A program made the translations under genes and the position numbers. Under the pieces are notes generated by a model. The model did not search any database and was not told the DNA's origin. It worked only from the letters and a program-made list of their open reading frames with translations. A DNA stretch of 11,990 nucleotides, from positions 1 through 11,990 of the forward strand of contig CALBOT010000122.1 in NCBI GenBank assembly GCA_937896695.1, written 5' to 3'. Source of the DNA: an uncultured Candidatus Nitrosopelagicus sp. GTDB lineage: Archaea; Thermoproteota; Nitrososphaeria; Nitrososphaerales; Nitrosopumilaceae. Positions 1-7,280 of this stretch are shown here, piece by piece (position 1 is the stretch's first letter; every line of letters starts with the position of its first letter).

Positions 1-20
1 AGAAAGAAGAGTGTATAGAT

Positions 21-2249
21 ATGAGTGAAAATGGTCTTTCCCTAAAAGTTCTAGAGGCATATACCAGAGATGTTGGAAGAGGAGTAGCAAGGATCGATTA
101 CGATTCCATGGATACTCTAAATGCATCAACTGGAGATGTTATTGAACTAAAAGGAAAGAGACGTACAGTTGCAAAATGTTTACCTTTGTATCCTTCAGAT
201 GAAGGAAAAGGAATTATCAGAATTGATGGATTAGGAAGAAACAATTCTGGAATTGCAATTGGAGATACAATTACTGTAAAAAAGATTAAAGCTGTCCCAG
301 CAGAAAAAGTGGTAGTTGCACCATTAGAAGCAATACCACCAATTGATGAGAGATATTTAGCAGATGCATTAGAAAGTGTACCTTTGATTAAAGGAGATAA
401 TGTCATGGTTCCATACTTTGGAGGAAGATTAACCTTCCAAGTAATCGGAGTTACACCAGCAGCAGATGCAGTTCTAGTTACACAAAAAACAACATTCCAC
501 ATTGCAGAGAAAGGTGAAACATTAAGAGGCGTACCTCAAGTTACATACGAAGACATTGGTGGAATTAGAGATGAGATAAAGAAAGTTCGTGAGATGATTG
601 AATTACCATTAAGACATCCAGAGATATTTGAAAAATTAGGAATTGAAGCTCCAAAAGGTGTTTTGCTTTATGGTCCTCCTGGAACTGGAAAGACACTATT
701 GGCAAAAGCAGTAGCAAACGAAAGTAATGCACACTTCATCAGTATTTCTGGTCCAGAAATAATGAGTAAGTTCTATGGAGAAAGTGAAGCTCGCCTAAGA
801 GAAATTTTCAAAGAAGCAAGAGAAAAAGCACCATCAATAATTTTCGTAGATGAAATTGATTCTATTGCACCAAAGAGAGAAGAAGTTACCGGAGAAGTAG
901 AAAGAAGAGTTGTATCTCAAATGTTATCATTAATGGACGGATTGGAAGCTAGAGGAAAAGTAATTGTAATTTCTGCAACTAATAGACCAAATGCAATTGA
1001 TCCTGCATTGAGAAGACCAGGAAGATTTGATAGAGAAATCGAAATCAAAGTTCCAGATAAAAAAGGCAGACAAGAAATTTTACAGATTCACACACGTAAT
1101 ATGCCATTGGCAGGTGAAGACCAAGAATTACCAGTAAAAATTGAGAAAGTTGCATCAATCAGTCATGGTTACGTCGGTGCAGATTTAGAATATTTGTGTA
1201 AAGAAGCGGCAATGAAATGTCTTAGAAGATTACTTCCAGAATTGAATTTAGAAGAAGAAAAAATTCCACCAGAAACATTAGATAAACTAGTTGTAAACTC
1301 TGAAGATTTCAAAAAGGCTCTAGTTGAAGTAACACCATCAGGAATGAGAGAAGTATTCATTGAGAATCCAGATGTATCATGGGATAAAGTGGGCGGACTT
1401 GCAGAAGTTAAAAAAGAATTAATGGAAGCAGTAGAATGGCCAATGAAATTCCCAGGCCTATATGACAATCTAGGTCATAAAATGCCAAGAGGTATTTTGT
1501 TACACGGACCAAGTGGAACTGGAAAAACACTCATGGCAAAAGCAGTAGCTACACAAAGTGAGGCTAACTTTGTTTCAGTTAGAGGACCAGAACTTCTATC
1601 AAAATGGGTTGGAGAATCTGAAAGAGGAATTAGAGAGATTTTCAAAAGAGCAAGACAATCTGCTCCTTGTGTAATCTTCTTTGATGAAATTGATTCAATT
1701 GCTCCAATCAGAGGAGCAGGCGGAGAAACTGCAGTTACAGAAAGAGTTGTCAGTCAATTACTTACAGAATTAGACGGCATGGAGAATATGCACGGCGTAG
1801 TAGTCCTTGCCGCAACCAATAGAGCAGACATGATTGATCCAGCACTATTAAGACCAGGAAGATTTGATAAAATTATTCAGATACCATTACCAGATAAAGA
1901 AAGTAGAAAATCAGTAATTGAAATTCATGCAAAAGACATACCACTTGCAGAGGGTGCAGACAAAGTTGACTTTGACAAGATTGCCGATTTGACAGATGGA
2001 TTAAGCAGTGCAGATGTTGCATCAATAGCAAATACAGCCGTTTCATTAGTCGTTCATGAACACTTAGACAATGCAATTCCAGATGACAATCTTAGTGATG
2101 AGGAAAAGAAGAAGATAGTCGATGATATCGAAAAGAAAGCAGCTGATGCCAGAGTAACAATGAAGCACTTTGAAGAAGCAGTCAGAAAAGTAAGAGAACA
2201 AAAAGATCTCAAGATGAACGAAAAACTAGTTGCATCCTACTACAGGTAG
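21..2249 (+). CDS. cdc48: Cdc48/VCP/VAT-type two-domain AAA+ ATPase
   Basis: This is the archaeal Cdc48 (p97/VAT) unfoldase, a cytoplasmic hexamer that uses ATP to pull proteins apart or feed them to the proteasome. The 742 residues are the usual family length. Residues 1-165 fit the substrate/adaptor N domain (double-psi barrel plus second lobe). The D1 ATPase has Walker A GPPGTGKT at 218-225, Walker B IIFVDEID at 273-280 and arginine fingers in RRPGRFD at 331-337. D2 has Walker A GPSGTGKT at 496-503, with Ser in place of the usual second Pro, Walker B VIFFDEID at 551-558 and RPGRFD at 611-616. The chain ends Ser-Tyr-Tyr-Arg, which fits a hydrophobic-Tyr-X proteasome-docking tail; that role is inferred. 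The ATG at 21 gives the expected family N-terminus. Only 20 bases precede it, so no promoter can be judged. gatD follows after 34 bases. Confidence 0.97.
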   Translation: MSENGLSLKVLEAYTRDVGRGVARIDYDSMDTLNASTGDVIELKGKRRTVAKCLPLYPSDEGKGIIRIDGLGRNNSGIAIGDTITVKKIKAVPAEKVVVAPLEAIPPIDERYLADALESVPLIKGDNVMVPYFGGRLTFQVIGVTPAADAVLVTQKTTFHIAEKGETLRGVPQVTYEDIGGIRDEIKKVREMIELPLRHPEIFEKLGIEAPKGVLLYGPPGTGKTLLAKAVANESNAHFISISGPEIMSKFYGESEARLREIFKEAREKAPSIIFVDEIDSIAPKREEVTGEVERRVVSQMLSLMDGLEARGKVIVISATNRPNAIDPALRRPGRFDREIEIKVPDKKGRQEILQIHTRNMPLAGEDQELPVKIEKVASISHGYVGADLEYLCKEAAMKCLRRLLPELNLEEEKIPPETLDKLVVNSEDFKKALVEVTPSGMREVFIENPDVSWDKVGGLAEVKKELMEAVEWPMKFPGLYDNLGHKMPRGILLHGPSGTGKTLMAKAVATQSEANFVSVRGPELLSKWVGESERGIREIFKRARQSAPCVIFFDEIDSIAPIRGAGGETAVTERVVSQLLTELDGMENMHGVVVLAATNRADMIDPALLRPGRFDKIIQIPLPDKESRKSVIEIHAKDIPLAEGADKVDFDKIADLTDGLSSADVASIANTAVSLVVHEHLDNAIPDDNLSDEEKKKIVDDIEKKAADARVTMKHFEEAVRKVREQKDLKMNEKLVASYYR

Positions 2250-2263
2250 TTTTAATAAAATAC
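2250..2263 (+). promoter_or_regulatory. Possible TATA box for gatD-gatE
   Basis: The 34-base gap between cdc48 and gatD begins with an AT-rich TTTTAATAAAATAC centred about 28 bases before the gatD ATG. That spacing is what an archaeal TATA box gives when the transcript starts at or near the start codon. There is no clear Shine-Dalgarno sequence before gatD, which agrees with a leaderless message. gatDE may therefore be transcribed independently as well as by read-through from cdc48. This is inferred from sequence alone in an AT-rich genome. Confidence 0.35.
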
Positions 2264-2283
2264 ATACCAACTAATTTTCATAA

Positions 2284-3567
2284 ATGTCAGAACTAAAAGG
2301 ATACAAAGGCAAAATTCGTGATTTCTTAATTTCAAATAAAGTAGATGTAGGTGATTTAGTAAAAATCACATCTGAATTAACATATTCTGGAATTTTAATG
2401 CCCAGATATGAAAGCGGAGATGAAGGACATATAGTTCTAAAATTAAAAAGTGGATACAACATAGGAATAGAATTTGAAAAGATTGAGAAAATAGAGAAAG
2501 TAGGAGAAGGGAAACCAAACATCGAGAGTTCAGAAACGGTTGAAAAGGATGAGAGTTTGCCAAAAATTTTACTGTTATCAACTGGAGGAACAATTGCAAG
2601 TAAAGTAGATTATAGAACAGGTGCAGTTACTCCGGCACTATCAGCATCAGAACTATACGAAGCAGTTCCAGAGATTGCAAAAATTGCTAATGTTGATGCA
2701 GAAGTATTATTTTCAGAATATTCAGAGAACTTACAACCAGAACATTGGCTAGAAATTGCAAAAAAGCTTGACAGTATTGCAGAATCAAACTATGCAGGAA
2801 TTATCATAGCACATGGAACAGATACGATGCATTATAGTTCAGCATTTTTGTCATTTGCATTATCTGGATATAAAAAACCAATTACATTAGTTGGTTCACA
2901 AAGATCATCAGACAGACCATCATCAGATGCTGCATTGAATTTAATTGCTGCAACAAAATTTTTGGTCAATACAAAATCAACAGGAGTTTTTGTTGTTATG
3001 CATCAAAATGAAAGTGATGATGCCATAGCATGTCATTTGGGTACACGTGTACGAAAAAATCACACAAGTAAAAGAAGTGCATTTCAAACTGTAGGTTCAG
3101 AACCAGCATTTGTTGTATACGAAGATAAAATTTTAAAAAATATAGAAAAAGAATTTTTCAGTAAAAAAGACTACAATCCAAGAATTAGTTTAGATACAAA
3201 AGTTGCACTAGTAAAATACCATCCAGGATTTAATCCAGAAATAATTGAATCATTAATCAAATTACAGTATAAAGCAATAATTTTTGAAGGAACAGGATTA
3301 GGACATGTGGGAAAAACCATGTATGATTCAATCAAAAGTGCAAAAGAAAATGGAATGTTTCTCGGCATGACATCTCAATGTATTGATGGAAGAGTTAGTA
3401 TGACCGTTTATGAAAGTGGTAGAGATTTGTTGGATATGGGAATCATTCCTTTAGAAAATATGATTCCAGAAGTTGCACTAGTCAAAGCAATGTGGGCAGT
3501 AGGAAACTGTAACACTAATGATGAGATAAAAGACATGATGTTGGAAAACTATTCATCAGAATTTTGA
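2284..3567 (+). CDS. gatD: Glu-tRNA(Gln) amidotransferase subunit D (asparaginase-like)
   Basis: GatD is the ammonia-releasing subunit of the archaeal GatDE amidotransferase, which converts Glu-tRNA(Gln) to Gln-tRNA(Gln) where glutaminyl-tRNA synthetase is absent. Its amidase domain is related to L-asparaginase and hands ammonia to GatE. The first ~80 residues form the small GatD-specific N-terminal domain. The asparaginase-type domain starts near residue 94 with TGGTIAS (100-106), where Thr103 matches the catalytic Thr of the asparaginase P-loop. HGTDT (177-181) supplies the second Thr-Asp pair (Thr179, Asp180). RKNHTS carries Lys258, aligned with the catalytic lysine. Length (427) is normal for GatD and longer than plain asparaginases, which lack the N-terminal domain. 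gatE starts 6 bases after its stop, so the two are almost certainly co-transcribed and made together. The ATG at 2284 has no evident Shine-Dalgarno sequence. Confidence 0.97.
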   Translation: MSELKGYKGKIRDFLISNKVDVGDLVKITSELTYSGILMPRYESGDEGHIVLKLKSGYNIGIEFEKIEKIEKVGEGKPNIESSETVEKDESLPKILLLSTGGTIASKVDYRTGAVTPALSASELYEAVPEIAKIANVDAEVLFSEYSENLQPEHWLEIAKKLDSIAESNYAGIIIAHGTDTMHYSSAFLSFALSGYKKPITLVGSQRSSDRPSSDAALNLIAATKFLVNTKSTGVFVVMHQNESDDAIACHLGTRVRKNHTSKRSAFQTVGSEPAFVVYEDKILKNIEKEFFSKKDYNPRISLDTKVALVKYHPGFNPEIIESLIKLQYKAIIFEGTGLGHVGKTMYDSIKSAKENGMFLGMTSQCIDGRVSMTVYESGRDLLDMGIIPLENMIPEVALVKAMWAVGNCNTNDEIKDMMLENYSSEF

Positions 3568-3573
3568 GATAAA

Positions 3574-5472
3574 ATGTCCGAAGTTGATATGAAAAATATT
3601 GGATTGAAAGTTGGATTAGAGATTCACCAACAATTAGATACAAAAAAGAAGTTATTTTGTGATTGTACACCAATAGAAGAAGAAGAGTTTTCTAGAAAAT
3701 TTTCTAGAAAATTGAGAGCTGCAAAAAGTGAATTAGGAAAGATTGATCCTGCAGCACTTTTTGAAAGTACTAAATCAAAAACAATAGTTTACTATGCAAA
3801 TCCAAAAAGTAGTTGTTTAGTTGAAGAAGACGAAGAACCACCACATGCACTAGACATAGATGCCAAAAAAATTGCACTTTTAATTAGTTCTGCATTAGAA
3901 TCAAAGATTTTTTCAGAGATTCATGTAATGAGAAAAACAGTCATTGATGGTTCAAACACAACTGGATTTCAAAGAACAATGCTTGTTTCACAAGGAGGAT
4001 ACATCGAGGTTAATGATAAAAAAGTTGGGGTTCAATCAATTTGTCTTGAAGAAGATGCAGGAAAATTAGTAAAGGATGAAGGTAATCATAGATTTTTTAG
4101 CTTAGACAGATTGGGGGTTCCTTTAGTTGAAATTGCTTTAGATCCTGTAGAAGGAGATCCAAAATTTGTAAAAGACATTGCGTTAACTTTAGGCAGATTA
4201 CTCCGAGTTACAAAAAAAGTAATGCGTGGAATTGGAACAATTAGACAGGATGTGAATATCTCGGTCGAAGGAGGAGGAGTTATTGAAGTTAAAGGAGTTC
4301 AACAACTAGATCAATTAGAAAAAATTATTGAATTTGAAGCAAAAAGACAACATGGATTGAAATTAATTTCTGAGAAAATTAATCAAATTGGATTTACAGA
4401 AATTAGTAGAAAAGAAGATGTTTTTGATATCACAGACATAATGCAAGAATGTAATTCAAAAATTATTAAAAAATCAATAGAGAAACAAGATAAAATTTTT
4501 GGAATAAAAATTAAAAAATTAAAAGGGATTTTTGGTTTTGAGCCATATTCAGACATCAGATTAGGAAAAGAAATAGGCCAATTAGTGAGATTTTTTGGTA
4601 TTGGCGGCGTTTTTCACTCTGATGAATTACCAAATTATGGAATTGAAGATTCAGATATCAAACGAGTTACTGAAATATTAGATATCCAAAATGATGATGC
4701 ATTTTTAATAATTGCAGGAGAAAAAATGTCAGTTGGTTTTGCAATTGATTCTATAATAAATAGAATAAAAATTGCAAAGGATGGACCACCGGCAGAAACT
4801 AGAGCTGCTACACAAAATGGCGACACTGTATTTCTAAGACCTAGACCAGGTGCATCAAGAATGTATCCAGAAACGGACATTCCTACAATCAAAGTTTCGG
4901 AAAAAGAATTATCTGAAGCAGTATCTAATATACCAAAATCATGGGAAGTATCAATTAAAGAATTAGAAAACAAATATCAAATAAACAATCAATTAGCCGA
5001 GCAAATTTTTGATTCAAAATATTTTGAAATTTTTGAACAAATATGTTCAAAGAAAGAAAATTCACCAAATTTTGTTGTATCTATATTATGTTCAACTATC
5101 ACTAATTTGGAAAGAAGTGGTTTAGATTCAAACCTACTAAATAATGAGCAAATAACGAAAACATTTGAATTGTTAGGAGAAGGAAAAATAAACAAAGAAT
5201 CAATTCAAATAATTTTTGAACAAATAATGTCTAAAAAGGCAGATAGTGTTTTACAGGCATTAGAAAAAGCATCCATTACTCAATTAACTAATGAAGAATT
5301 AGATGAGATTCTAAATGAAATCATTAAAAAGAATATGAATAAAATAAAAGAAGAACAATCACGTGCATTGAGTGGTTTAATGGGAATTGCAATGAAGGAA
5401 GTTAGAGGCAAAGCGTCAGGTAAAATTATCAATGAAAAACTGAAAGAAAAGATTCAGAATTTTCTAAATTAA
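3574..5472 (+). CDS. gatE: Glu-tRNA(Gln) amidotransferase subunit E
   Basis: GatE is the tRNA-binding and kinase/transamidase subunit that works with GatD: it phosphorylates the Glu on misacylated tRNA(Gln) and replaces the phosphate with ammonia. The cradle domain opens with VGLEIHQQL (13-21) and includes Cys29/Cys31, CLVEEDEEPP (81-90), SQGGYIEV (139-146), CLEEDAGKL (157-165) and DRLGVPLVEIALDP (178-191). Residues ~280-410 fit the AspRS-like GAD insertion that separates GatE from bacterial GatB. The C-terminal ~140 residues form the helical YqeY-like tail, with GLMGIAMKEVRGKASG near 601-616. The 632 residues are full length. An in-frame ATG at codon 6 is a possible alternative start. The coding sequence contains a tandem 12-base palindrome encoding FSRKFSRK (residues 39-46). 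It is last in the cdc48-gatD-gatE series. Confidence 0.97.
   Translation: MSEVDMKNIGLKVGLEIHQQLDTKKKLFCDCTPIEEEEFSRKFSRKLRAAKSELGKIDPAALFESTKSKTIVYYANPKSSCLVEEDEEPPHALDIDAKKIALLISSALESKIFSEIHVMRKTVIDGSNTTGFQRTMLVSQGGYIEVNDKKVGVQSICLEEDAGKLVKDEGNHRFFSLDRLGVPLVEIALDPVEGDPKFVKDIALTLGRLLRVTKKVMRGIGTIRQDVNISVEGGGVIEVKGVQQLDQLEKIIEFEAKRQHGLKLISEKINQIGFTEISRKEDVFDITDIMQECNSKIIKKSIEKQDKIFGIKIKKLKGIFGFEPYSDIRLGKEIGQLVRFFGIGGVFHSDELPNYGIEDSDIKRVTEILDIQNDDAFLIIAGEKMSVGFAIDSIINRIKIAKDGPPAETRAATQNGDTVFLRPRPGASRMYPETDIPTIKVSEKELSEAVSNIPKSWEVSIKELENKYQINNQLAEQIFDSKYFEIFEQICSKKENSPNFVVSILCSTITNLERSGLDSNLLNNEQITKTFELLGEGKINKESIQIIFEQIMSKKADSVLQALEKASITQLTNEELDEILNEIIKKNMNKIKEEQSRALSGLMGIAMKEVRGKASGKIINEKLKEKIQNFLN
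3688..3711. repeat. Tandem pair of a 12-base palindrome inside gatE
   Basis: TTTTCTAGAAAA occurs twice back to back (3688-3699 and 3700-3711). Each copy is a perfect palindrome, so the 24 bases are also palindromic as a whole. In frame it encodes FSRKFSRK, just before the conserved Leu-Arg stretch of GatE. It looks like an in-frame 12-base duplication. No function is evident. Confidence 0.8.
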
Positions 5473-5500
5473 AAATACCAGTAGATGAATAAAAGAAAAT

Positions 5501-5522
5501 AAGTTAAGGGGATTAACTTTTT
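5501..5522. terminator. Hairpin and T-run between convergent gatE and basic-protein gene
   Basis: AAGTTAA (5501-5507) and TTAACTT (5513-5519) are a perfect 7-base inverted repeat around a GGGGA loop, followed on the + strand by a T-run at 5518-5522. It lies 28 bases after the gatE stop, a natural end for that transcript. On the - strand the same hairpin overlaps the stop codon of the 86-residue gene (TAA at 5513-5515) and is followed by T-rich sequence, so it may serve both directions. The stem is short and AT-rich, and archaeal termination relies mainly on T-runs. Confidence 0.45.
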
Positions 5523-5773
5523 GTCTTTCTACTACCAGTACCTCTACTAGTTGAGCGTGTTCTACCTTTAGTAGATACACGTTTTGTTGTTGGAGTTGAT
5601 GATAATTTTCGTTTTCCGGTACCTCGACCAGTTCCAACACTTCGATTACCAGCTGCCTTTTTTTTGGCTTCTTGGTATTCTTTATAAGAATCTCCAGAGA
5701 ATGTTGATTTCTTATTAGCATCAGTTTTTCTACGAGTTGTACCTCTACCACCAACACGGGTTACTTTTGCCAT
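5513..5773 (-). CDS. Small, highly basic protein of unknown function
   Basis: I do not recognise this 86-residue protein. It has 26 Lys/Arg (about 30%) against only 4 Asp/Glu, and is rich in Thr, Ser and Gly. Three parts can be seen: a basic Gly/Arg N-terminus (1-24), a short segment likely to be helical with the only acidic residues and aromatics (FSGDSYKEYQEAKKKAA, 25-41), and a C-terminal tail (42-86) of repeated Gly-Thr-Gly, Arg-Gly-Thr and Lys/Arg-Ser/Thr groups. There is no signal peptide, membrane segment or cysteine. This composition suggests binding to DNA or RNA, like histone H1 tails or basic ribosome-associated proteins, but that is inference. The start is supported by a TATA-like box 26 bases upstream. 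It converges on gatE with 40 bases between stops. Coding is supported by the promoter and the biased residue composition rather than by a known family. Confidence 0.8.
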   Translation of the reverse strand: MAKVTRVGGRGTTRRKTDANKKSTFSGDSYKEYQEAKKKAAGNRSVGTGRGTGKRKLSSTPTTKRVSTKGRTRSTSRGTGSRKTKS

Positions 5774-5794
5774 GGGAAATAGGCAAACTACAGT

Positions 5795-5803
5795 GTTTTA
5801 AAG
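5795..5803 (-). promoter_or_regulatory. TATA box of the basic-protein gene
   Basis: On the - strand this reads CTTTAAAAC, a good match to the archaeal TTTAWA-type TATA box. Its centre is 26 bases before the ATG at 5773, which puts the transcription start at or next to the start codon. No Shine-Dalgarno sequence precedes the ATG, in keeping with a leaderless message. The rest of the gap between this gene and the tRNA (5774-5832) is AT-rich with nothing else recognisable. Confidence 0.5.
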
Positions 5804-5832
5804 TTGTTCATAAAAATAATGAAAAAAAACTA

Positions 5833-5917
5833 TGCGGAAAGTGGGATTTGAACCCACGAACTCCTAAGAGATAAGGATCTGAACCTTACGCCGTTGACCA
5901 GGCTGGGCGATTCCCGC
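5833..5917 (-). tRNA. tRNA-Leu, anticodon CAG
   Basis: The - strand folds into a complete class II tRNA. The acceptor stem pairs GCGGGAA with TTTCCGC (one G-T wobble) and the discriminator base is A. The D arm has a GCC/GGC stem with GG in the loop. The anticodon stem is TAAGG/CCTTA with loop TTCAGAT, giving anticodon CAG (5879-5881), which reads CUG. There is a long variable arm with a CTC/GAG stem, typical of Leu and Ser tRNAs, and a T arm GTGGG-TTCAAAT-CCCAC. There is no intron, and CCA is not encoded, so the 3' end is added after transcription. Upstream on this strand, CTTATTCTATACC (5932-5944) is a weak TATA candidate. Confidence 0.96.
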
Positions 5918-5992
5918 ATCAAGATTTGCGAGGTATAGAATAAGTTCGTTATTCACAAAATATTGAAATGAGAGAGAGAATTATTGAAATTC

Positions 5993-6157
5993 ATGCCATA
6001 TTGGGAAATCGTTTTGGATGATGGGAAAGAAATTCTAGGTAGATATAATCAGGAATATTTTACGGAACAAAAAATTGGAGAAATTATTAAAAAACTACAC
6101 GAACAGCAAATAAAACAAGGACATAATCTATCAATAAAGTTATCAAAAAACGATTAA
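5993..6157 (+). CDS. Small hypothetical protein, 54 codons
   Basis: An ATG at 5993 opens a 54-residue ORF, MPYWEIVLDD... to ...SIKLSKND. I recognise no family. The N-terminus looks like a beta hairpin (WEIVLDDGKEILGRY, 4-18), followed by a likely amphipathic helix (about 25-42: EQKIGEIIKKLHEQQIKQ) and a last strand (LSIKLS). It is charged, soluble in appearance, and has no cysteine or membrane segment. The codon choice resembles the neighbours, and it fills an otherwise empty stretch between tRNA-Leu and dnaJ. Its TAA (6155-6157) overlaps the dnaJ stop on the other strand (6154-6156), the two sharing TTAA. An AT-rich AAAATATTG (5957-5965) about 30 bases upstream could be a promoter. The in-frame stop at 5969-5971 limits any extension. 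It is plausibly a real gene, but without homologs this remains a prediction. Confidence 0.6.
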   Translation: MPYWEIVLDDGKEILGRYNQEYFTEQKIGEIIKKLHEQQIKQGHNLSIKLSKND

Positions 6158-7251
6158 TCTGAGTTCTGAAATTCATCTAATAATGATTTTTGTTGTTTCG
6201 ATAATTTTTTTGGAATTTCTACTACAACATGAACAAAAAGATCTCCACGTCTATTCGAGTTTGGACTAGGTAATCCCTGAGATTTAATTTTTAGGATAGA
6301 ATTTGGTTGAGTGCCAGACTCTATCTTTAATTTTTCAGTATTTTCTAAAGTTTTGACATTAATTTCTGTTCCCAGTGTTGCATCAATCATTGAAATTCTT
6401 GCATCACAATATAGATCAATTCCATCACGTCTATACAATTTATGAGGTTCAACTCTTACACGAACATGAAGATCACCCGGATCACCATCTGGAATTGATT
6501 CTCCTTCTCCTCGCATAGCAAGATAATCACCATTATCGATTCCAGGTGGAAGGTTAAATGAAACATGTTTTGTTCCTTTTACCTTACCTCTTTGACATTT
6601 TTTGCAAGGATCATCAAACAGTTCTCCACTTCCTTGACATTTTCCACATGGTTGAGCAGATTCCAATATCATTCCTCCCATATTTCTTCTGACTCTAACT
6701 TGACCATAACCACCACAGTCTTTACAGGTTGATTTTGAACTTCCAGGCTTACATCCAGTACCATCACAGTCAGGACAATCTACAAATTTTTTTAGATCAA
6801 GTTCAATTTGTTTTCCATGTAATACATCTTCCAATGTAATATAACATTCATGTAAAAGATCATTTCCACGTGGACGACCAAATCCACCGCCTCCACTAAA
6901 TAGATTTTCAAAAACAGATCCAAATCCACCGCCTCCACGTCTTCCCTGACCTCCAAACAAATCATTGAAAATATCATTGAAATTACCACCTGCACCTCTA
7001 AAGATATCTTCAGTAGAGTATCTTCCATCTACACCTTCATGTCCATGTTTGTCATACAAATCACGTTTTCCTGAATCTGAGAGAACAGCATATGCTTCAG
7101 AAATTTCCTTGAAGTGTTCTTGTGCATCAGGAGATTTGTTTCTATCAGGATGAAATTTTAGAGCTAATTTTCTATATTGTGATTTAATTTCATCAGAAGA
7201 TGATGATTTGTTTACTCCCAATACTTCATAATAATCGCGTTTTGCACTCAT
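6154..7251 (-). CDS. dnaJ: Chaperone protein DnaJ (Hsp40, type I)
   Basis: DnaJ delivers unfolded clients to DnaK and triggers its ATP hydrolysis. At 365 residues it is a full type I J-protein. The J domain (about 5-70) has the essential HPD at 34-36. A Gly/Phe-rich linker follows (about 86-128). The zinc-binding region (about 159-223) has four cysteine pairs: CPDCDGTG (159-166), CKDCGGYG (176-183), CGKCQGSG (202-209) and CKKCQRGK (216-223). The last keeps both cysteines but departs from the CxxCxGxG glycine pattern. The two C-terminal client-binding domains fill 225-350. It is the last gene of the chaperone cluster, 29 bases after dnaK. That gap contains an AT-rich repeat of TTAA (7272-7285) about 27 bases before the ATG, which could give dnaJ its own promoter. 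Its stop overlaps that of the convergent small ORF. Confidence 0.97.
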   Translation of the reverse strand: MSAKRDYYEVLGVNKSSSSDEIKSQYRKLALKFHPDRNKSPDAQEHFKEISEAYAVLSDSGKRDLYDKHGHEGVDGRYSTEDIFRGAGGNFNDIFNDLFGGQGRRGGGGFGSVFENLFSGGGGFGRPRGNDLLHECYITLEDVLHGKQIELDLKKFVDCPDCDGTGCKPGSSKSTCKDCGGYGQVRVRRNMGGMILESAQPCGKCQGSGELFDDPCKKCQRGKVKGTKHVSFNLPPGIDNGDYLAMRGEGESIPDGDPGDLHVRVRVEPHKLYRRDGIDLYCDARISMIDATLGTEINVKTLENTEKLKIESGTQPNSILKIKSQGLPSPNSNRRGDLFVHVVVEIPKKLSKQQKSLLDEFQNSD

Positions 7252-7280
7252 GATTAATTCGTAAATTGATGATTAATTAA

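Noticed and set aside
98..502. - strand ORF of 134 codons opposite cdc48
   Set aside because: It lies wholly within the conserved N domain coding region of cdc48, and its translation shows no recognisable domain.
5464..5757. - strand ORF of 97 codons overlapping the basic-protein gene in another frame
   Set aside because: The alternative frame (5513-5773) has the TATA box at the right distance and a consistent composition. This one has no upstream signal and runs through the hairpin.
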